Assembly: GCA_051294375.1 (NCBI GenBank)
Contig: CM119268.1
Span: 22,203,976 to 22,267,975 of the forward strand
Reading direction: 5' to 3'
Length of the DNA: 64,000 bases
Source: Paraspadella gotoi
Taxonomy: Eukaryota; Chaetognatha
Shown: in pieces, positions 57,301 to 64,000 of the stretch
Numbering within the stretch: the first letter of the stretch is position 1
Layout of the letters: the number at the start of each line of letters is the position of its first letter
The notes under the pieces: model-generated
Databases searched by the model: none
The model's input: only the letters and a program-made list of their open reading frames with translations
Told to the model about the DNA's origin: nothing
Made by a program: the position numbers and the translations under genes

Positions 57301-58575
57301 CCTGAAATGCATTAAAAAAGACGAAGAGATAAGCAAAGATGACCGTCCACTCTTCTTGGGCGTGAAAGAAAAGACCCAGGATCCACGGAGTGCCGAGGAG
57401 AGAAGCGAAGACAGCGGAGACGAAGAGGAATCGCCTGATTTAGAAAATAGAAACGTGAGTGATTATTCAGTCGCATAAGAGATAGATTCGTGAGTCTGAC
57501 ATGTCGATACTGTTTTTCTATCTTTACGGCTAAAAGTAGAATGCTCGCCTCAAGACATTAATTGGCATTACATAACGTGCCAGAATTTATTTAGAAATCA
57601 TCCGATGACGTAAACATGAGAAATTATCAAAGTTAATCCTAAATGCTGCAATATGCAAATGAGATTTAAAAAATTCATTTTTTACTAAAAAAGAAAGTGG
57701 CGATAAGTTCGACGGAGTAGTCATTGACTGGATGGTGTTTTTGGTTGGTGGGCCTGTTGATCGATTGTACTGTATTGAGATAAGATTACTGGTTGATGGT
57801 GAATGGTGATTGGCGGGATTGTGATGGTTTAAAGAGCGTAGGGATTGATTGTCTGGGCAGAAGGAGAATAGATTGATTGGGAATTTGACAGGTTGAGAAT
57901 TGGGTGGACCACACAAGATAGGTAAAATATATTGTGATTCATTGAAACCAAAAATTGGCGCTAAATTAAAGGAAAGAATTTCATGTTTAATTTTTGAAAC
58001 ATCAGAACCCTTATCCCTGTTAACCCTTACCTTACTCATTAGTCATCACCCTTACCACTCTCTCACTCTTCACTCTTCACTTCTCACTCCTGACCTGGTG
58101 AGGTGAAGTGAGGATTGTGAATCTCTCTGCGCGTAGACCCGAGTCACGACGCGAATCGCGAGAAAGAACACGACGAAGTTGATGACGATGACGACGACGA
58201 CGGGGACGATAAAGATGAAACGGGCGTCGCCTGGCAAGGGGGGGAAGATGCCTGTTTAATGAGGGGGCCTGATATAATGGGCCGTAAATAAGCTAAGGAT
58301 TAAAAAATATAAATTAAAAGATATAATTCGATTTATTTTGCTAAGAAATTTAAAACAACTCTGTTTTCTCGACCACAATGAGAAAAAAATCCCGAAATAA
58401 AATCCGGAATTTATTTGTTGTAATGAAAGTTTTTTATTTTTTAAGGAAGGAACAAAAGAACAATAGAATTACGACGGAAGAAACGACAATAAAACTAAAA
58501 AAAGCAAAAAGGCATAAAAAATGTGAAACAAAAGACAAAGATGACTCGATGAAAAAGTGCATTGTTAAAGAATTA

Positions 58576-58656
<81 letters not shown>

Positions 58657-60818
58657 GGCCTCTAGCGGGAAAAAAAAGTAAGAGAAATTGAAAACACAAA
58701 TAAACAAAACGACAAAAATCGTTGAAGCGGAAAAAGAGACTCGAAAAATAAAGGGAAAAAAAGACCGAAAATGGGAGAAAGGAAAAAACATGAAAAAAGA
58801 GAAGGGAGAAAAAGGAAAGAAAAGAAAAAAGAAAAAAAAAGAAAGGAACGAGGAACGGTTATTCCAAGGTGTTGCGCCGCATTACATTTATTTTTACTTT
58901 CTTATCCCTTGGATTTCCGAGAAATACGACACGCATTGCATCGTAATCACGTCTTTTATTCCTTATAGTTTACAGGATTTCTTTAAAAACAAAAGGCGTC
59001 GCTAGTAGTCGCTTAGATTTGAGGTTTTTTCCTGTTTTAACAAATGAGCAACATAGTTTAAGGAAGTGATAAGCGTTTTCAACGTAAGTGGGACAGATCG
59101 ACGGACAGATCAGACACGTGAGTAAAGCGCTAAGTGGGCTGAAGATGACTAGCCGCAAATTCTTTAACCCTTCTCGCAGCCATAAAAAGGGTCCTGGGCA
59201 TGGGTTTGGGCTTACGGCCGTCCTCACGCTTCCCACAGGGTAGGTACCGGGTTGGGATTAAAGCCGGTAGCTTGTGGTCATGAGCTGATTGCTTTATTCA
59301 ATGAGCCACTGGGTAATGCTTATAGGCGGGTCGAACTTATTCAATCCCCGACTACAGACATACCGACGGACCGACCGACCGACATACTGATCGAAAAGTG
59401 ACTTATAGAGTTGCTCCGCGAGTACTCGCGGCGCAACTAAAAAAAGGGAGAAAACAAAGAGAGCGAGATATTTTTTTCGAATTGCCAGTCGCAGCTTTCC
59501 GTTTGCCCTTCTCAAAAGTTCTCACTCAGTTTTCTCTCACCCCATTGCGTTTTCTCATTTCTCATTTTTTTTCCTGACAATGAGCCGGTCATTGGTCATT
59601 GTGCCAGTTCCTCCCTTTTTGTCAATTTGCCAGCTCCCATTTGTTTCAATGACTCGTGCAATTTTTTTTTCCTTCATACCAGTTCCCTTTCGTCATTTTG
59701 CCAGTTTCCTATTTGCCAGTAACCTTGTCATTCTTCATCGCTGTCGCCTCGAATCGCCTTCCCATTCTTTGCGTCGGTTTTTTTTCCATTGCCTCAACGA
59801 CCATATTTTGTAAAGGCTCCTCATTTCAGATTAAATTCGAAATGCAATTATTTTTAAGTTTAGAGATTATGCGAGAGGTAACGATAATGATTGGGTTAAA
59901 GATTGGTTAGAATTTTGGTTAGAAATTTAGGATTAGGGTTAAGAGATAAGGTTAGGAATAAGGATAAATTTATGAATAAGGTTAGGGATAAGGCTAAAGA
60001 TGAAACATTTGGAAAATATTAAGCTTAATTACTCAAATAAAATTATGTTCAGAAATTTGGATGAGAACTGTGGCGCTTTTGGAAAATAGCGCCGTCCTTT
60101 ACTGTCTCCCATATTCCTCTCTAATCTTTTTTTAAAAAAATTCGTCTAATCTCTTTCAACAAAATTCAGTCTAATCTCTTTCAACAAACTGATCCGTCTT
60201 CGTCTTCGCTTTCTCTAATCCCCTATCCCGTCTCTCTCCCTCTCGTCTCCATCACCCATCACCCCATCACCACCCTCCACCCATCACCCCCTCCACCCAA
60301 TCACCCATTCATCCACCCTGGTATTCCCTTTCCCCATCAATATTTCCCTTCATTTTTTGACTTTCAGCGATTAACCTTTAAACTCTTCCTTTTCTCGCTT
60401 CGTCATCCCCACCCCCCCCAACCGCCCCCCCGCTCCCGACTTTTTGGCCTCTCGACTCCTTTTTTAACCCAAACATCCAACCACGACTGCCTCTTAGGTG
60501 ACCCCGAACATGATTCGTGACCCTTGGTTCGGCCGATTAGTCAACACCAACCGTTGACGAGTGGATTGGTAGGGATGAGAATTAAATCGTCTATAGAGTC
60601 ACGGCGGTTCTGGGAGGACTTCTTTTATGACGGACAGAGATTACAGACAGACAGAACCGACAGACAGACAGACAGACAGACACACACATGGTCACCAACT
60701 CCTCGCCGCTTGTCAATTAAAGCCGAAAAGGCTTGCAAACTCAGTGGAAACCGAACTCGGGTCCCTACAGGTCTTAGGATACAGGATACGAGAACCAAGA
60801 ACTCTCTCTCTCCTCTCA

Positions 60819-60896
<78 letters not shown>

Positions 60897-63800
60897 TGAT
60901 CTTCCAACCCTTACCGCTTTCCACTCCTCCACCCGCTGAAACACCCTCTTCCCCATCCGAAAACCTTCTCTACTCTTCCAACCAGCATCGATTCTCCGCC
61001 CCGAAGCCCCAGGTCCGGCGGCGCGGGCGACTCCAGTGATCAAAGCCGGAAAATCCGTAGCCGAAGACGAAGAAGATTTTCTTAGGGAAAATCGAGTCTC
61101 GAAAACTTTGACGAGTTTGAGATATTAAAATCGATGCCTTCGAGAAGCATCCAGAGAAGGCGGAGAGGAAGAGGAAGAGCGTGAGCCCGTTGTGATGGAA
61201 GCAGACAGGATCTGTTTTGAAGACGGTTTGGGGAAGAAGGAGAGAGGGGGAAGGGGAGAGGAAGAGGAGGTAAGAGGAGGGCGAGAGGGAAGAGGAGGAG
61301 AGGGAAGAGGGGGAGGAAGGGAGGCATTTAGAAGTAACATTATTTAAATTAATTCATTCTCTATTGTCTCGTGCAATTGATCCATATAATCAAAAAATAT
61401 AAATCAATCAAATAAATCCTTGAATAAATAAATCAATTAAGCAATTAATCAGTCAATCAATTTATTATTTTTTTCTTAAATGTACATATATGCTCAAAAA
61501 TTACGTCCCCTGACCTCCTAAAAAAACAATTCTTTAAAAATCGCTCTCCGGTCAGCTACGTTCGGCAACCAACTACAACCATCTCACTATCCAACCACCA
61601 CAACTCCTAACCAATCCCTACCCTCCCATCTAACCAACCTTCTCCGCCTTTCTATCCATCCCATCGGGAAAGACGTCCTTCCAGGGCGAGAACGAAAACG
61701 AGTTGCGCTGAGAGAAGACGAAGCAGAGATTAATGTGGACTGTGTTGCGGAGAGAACCGGAGTTTTCTTGAGGAGGGAGAAACGAGAGAGAGAAGGAAGA
61801 GAAGCGAGGATGGAGACAGAGCAGCCTGGGGAGGAGGGTGGGAGGGAGAGAGGGAGGGGGAGGGAGAGGGGTAGGAAAGAGAGAGGGAGGGAGAAAAAGC
61901 TGATTGACCGAGAGAGGCAGTGATGAGGCAGAAACAATGATAATGATAATTATGTATTTGATGATTACGATGACGATATTAATAATTGCTGATAATAATG
62001 ATGATGTGGACAATGATTTATTACTTTGCAAAATAAAAACAGAGCCCAACTTTAAGTTAAAACTTTTGTGTCATCGAAACATTAAAGCAACTCTTTTTTT
62101 TCTAATTTCTATTTTCTATCTTAACTAAACCAAAGAAATTTCAAACTCACTATTTGGTGAAAATGTCCAAGGCTTGGACGTGAACTCTCACCAGAGGCCT
62201 CTTCGCCTTGAGACTCACGCTCATTAAACGGCGAAGGAAGTCAAAATGATCGCAGAGCACGTCGTTCGTGCGTCGTCGTTTGTTCGTCGTCGTCGTCTTC
62301 GTCGTCGTGCAGCCCGTTGTCTTCCATCTCATAGGATTCTTCGTCAAGAATCCGCATGTAGGAGTCGATTTCCAGTTGGAAGGAGGAAGAGAGGGAGTAA
62401 AGCGAAAAGCTGAGGAGGAGGAAGAGAGGAATCAGAAGGGTTTAATATAATATGCTAAAAATGTAATTCTTTCTTTAGATCCATTTACAATGAAGCAGTG
62501 GTCATTTTATATAACCCAATAATTCTTAAAAACATTATACAGTATCATTGATAGGGAAGCCTGAAAAACTGGGAATTATTAAACTAAAACTGTACGAGAG
62601 CCTTGATTGAAAAGATTTCAGAGTCCTGCAATATTTTATCTTGTCAGGAGTGATTGGATCCTTAAACCACCAAAAGCGTCCTGTCCAAAGTCAAGGGCAA
62701 GTATAGCTTAAAAACTTATTTTTATTTATATTAATATTCCTTGATACTATCATTTATATTTATCTCATCATTGTCACGTTCGTCGATGCTTTCTCATGCA
62801 AATTTTAAAAACCCGGACTTGCCGCCAAACCTTTTAATATTTTACTATTATCCTTTCCATATACTAAAATATATCTTCAGTATTCCATTCTAGTTCTGAA
62901 ATCCATAAATCTATTAATGCCATTCGTAAATGTTTACAATGTACATCCCTGGTTCACATTTCTATCCTCTGTCGTCAAATTGAGATGTCATTCTTCCATT
63001 CACCCCCCCCATCACTCTCCCCCCTCCACCCCTCACCTTTCAAATCGCCCTCTCTCCACCCCCATCTCTCTCTCTNNNNNNNNNNNNNNNNNNNNNNNNN
63101 ATCAAACAATCAATAAATCAAGCAATCAATCAATCAAAAATAGATAAATTAACTAATCAATCAGTCAAATAAATGTATATATCAATCAATCAAACAATAA
63201 ACTAATCAATCAATCAGTAAAATAATCAGTCCATCAATTTATAATCGCTTGCTAAAATGTACAAATGTACAAATACTCCCCTGACCACCTGAAAAAACGA
63301 CCCTTTAAATCACCGTCTGGTCGACTAGTTCGGCAACCAACTACAACCATCTCACTATCCAACCACCCCATCCTCCTATCCAACCATCTAACCATCCCCT
63401 ACCCTCCCATCTAACCAACCTTCTCCGCCTTTCTATCCATCCCATCGGGAAAGACGTCCTTCCCAGCGGCGAGGACGAAAACGAGTTGCGCTGAGAGAAG
63501 ACTGAAGCAGAGATTAATGTGGACTGTGTTGCGGAGAGACCGGAGTTTCTTGAGGAGCGANNNNNNNNNNNNNNNNNNNNNNNNNNNNNNNNNNNNNNNN
63601 NNNNNNNNNNNNNNNNNNNNNNNNNNNNNNNNNNNNNNNNNNNNNNNNNNNNNNNNNNNNNNNNNNNNNNNNNNNNNNNNNNNNNNNNNNNNNNNNNNNN
63701 NNNNNNNNNNNNNNNNNNNNNNNNNNNNNNNNNNNNNNNNNNNNNNNNNNNNNNNNNNNNNNNNNNNNNNNNNNNNNNNNNNNNNNNNNNNNNNNNNNNN

Positions 63801-64000
63801 NNNNNNNNNNNNNNNNNNNAATAATGCTGATAATAATGATGATGATGACAATGATTTATTACTTTGCAAAACAAAAACAGAGCTCAACTTTTAGTTAAAA
63901 CTTTTTGTTCATCAAAACATTAAAAGCAACTCTTTTTTTTTCTATTTTCTATTTTCTATCTTAACTAAACCAAAGAAATTTCAACTCACCTATTTTGGTG
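57070..64000 (-). CDS. Adhesion G-protein-coupled receptor (GPS motif plus seven-transmembrane region), 5' end outside window
   Basis: Blocks in gene order: 62400-62160 (acidic stalk EIDSYMRILDEESYEME, then the GPS end CDH...LM and VHVQALDIFTK leading to TM1), 61833 to about 61630 (TM1-TM2: CSVSILASL, then SLRNTVHINLCF), about 61215-61090 (TM3: LTLFLFLSAF and WMLLEGI), about 61075-61000 (TM4: KIFFVFGYGF), 58230-58139 (TM5: FIFIVPVVVVIVINFVVFF), 57434-57302 (TM6: VSAVFASLLGTPWILGLFF) and 57216-57070 (TM7: GLYIFIFNVALNDLVKTEFR, short tail ending LTRRT). A second TM1-TM2 exon at about 63570-63410 is in frame (SLLSAQLVFVLAAGKDVFPD). The order and motifs (RNTVH in TM2, WMLLEG in TM3, GTPW in TM6, GLYIFIF in TM7) are those of adhesion GPCRs. 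Several blocks carry one-base shifts, so the 61000-62400 copy is not cleanly translatable. Ligand and subgroup unknown. Confidence 0.82.
57249..57298. repeat. (CT)n filling an 85-bp intron
   Basis: Almost the entire short intron between the TM6 and TM7 exons is CT dinucleotide, which also serves as polypyrimidine tract or its complement. On the gene strand it is GA. Confidence 0.85.
58575..58657. repeat. (GATA)n microsatellite
   Basis: About 20 GATA units in the GPCR intron 58231-60990, followed by an A-rich block to 58860. Confidence 0.95.
58870..59875. other. Part of a GPCR intron with a possible dispersed repeat
   Basis: No exon recognised. The segment 59140-59420 is GC-richer and contains GGACCGACCGACCGAC and AGCCGGTAGCTTGTGGTCAT. 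It resembles in layout the segment 60500-60790 (GACAGACAGACAGACAG with a GAACTCGGGTCCCTACAGG end). These two may be diverged copies of one repeat family, which is a tentative reading. Confidence 0.3.
59880..60097. mobile_element. Small dispersed TIR element, copy 3 (right part)
   Basis: A GGTTAGGGATAAGG-type interior followed by GTGGCGCTTTTGGAAAATAG CGCC, the family right terminus. The left terminus was not identified with confidence. Confidence 0.45.
60625..60690. repeat. (GACA)n microsatellite
   Basis: CAGACAGACAGACAGACAGA run, followed at 60800-60891 by a CT microsatellite. Confidence 0.85.
61380..62160. repeat. Block duplicated at 63140-64000 (GPCR TM1-TM2 region)
   Basis: Both blocks run from AATCAATC-type repeats through CGGCAACCAACTACAACCAT and the TM1-TM2 exon to CCAAAGAAATTTCAA and the GPS-exon donor. 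The left copy has extra or missing single bases that break the frame. The right copy (interrupted by N 63561-63819) is in frame and has a normal donor (ATAG|GTGAGT). The 25-N gap 63076-63100 lies between them. Confidence 0.85.
63561..63819. other. Assembly gap (N run)
   Basis: About 259 N inside the right-hand copy of the GPCR TM1-TM2 block. Confidence 0.95.

Overview
The window is nuclear DNA from an invertebrate animal, most probably an arthropod. Genes are split by GT-AG introns. There is a standard metazoan initiator tRNA-Met. GA/CT, TTA, GATA and TTTA microsatellites are very dense. Recognisable products are hnRNP L, a TMC channel protein, two CIB calcium-binding proteins, an adhesion GPCR and an LDLa membrane protein. 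The arthropod guess rests mainly on an agatoxin-like cysteine scaffold and is not certain. The assembly is imperfect: large N runs, several 25-N and 10-N gaps flanked by duplicated sequence, and single-base indels inside otherwise clear coding exons.

Layout, left to right. 1-1200: possible last exon of a + strand gene. 2710-9388 (-): hnRNP L gene, with a 712-bp Tc1/mariner-like element in an intron. 9995-20557 (-): single-pass membrane protein with an LDL-receptor class A domain outside and a long low-complexity cytoplasmic tail carrying NPF and PPxY motifs. 21704-21775 (+): initiator tRNA-Met. 23096-34226 (+): transmembrane channel-like (TMC) gene, 16 exons. 35437-37167 (+): CIB2/3-like EF-hand gene. 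38079-41690 (-): exons of a Cys-rich, Tyr/acidic-repeat protein. 42245-44549: 2.3-kb terminal-inverted-repeat element with an empty site elsewhere in the window. 44550-54550 (+): second CIB gene, its 5' half obscured by repeated assembly blocks. 57070-64000 (-): adhesion GPCR, 5' end beyond the window, with its TM1-TM2 exon present twice.

Functional links: TMC proteins form mechanotransduction channels, and CIB2/CIB3 (CALM-1 in nematodes) are their auxiliary subunits. Here a TMC gene and two CIB genes lie in tandem on one strand within 32 kb, a suggestive cluster of interacting partners.

The most unusual structural theme is tandem duplication of exon edges together with their splice sites, extending as decaying copies into the adjacent intron. 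It is seen in three unrelated genes: a donor in the LDLa gene, an acceptor in TMC, and a donor in CIB.
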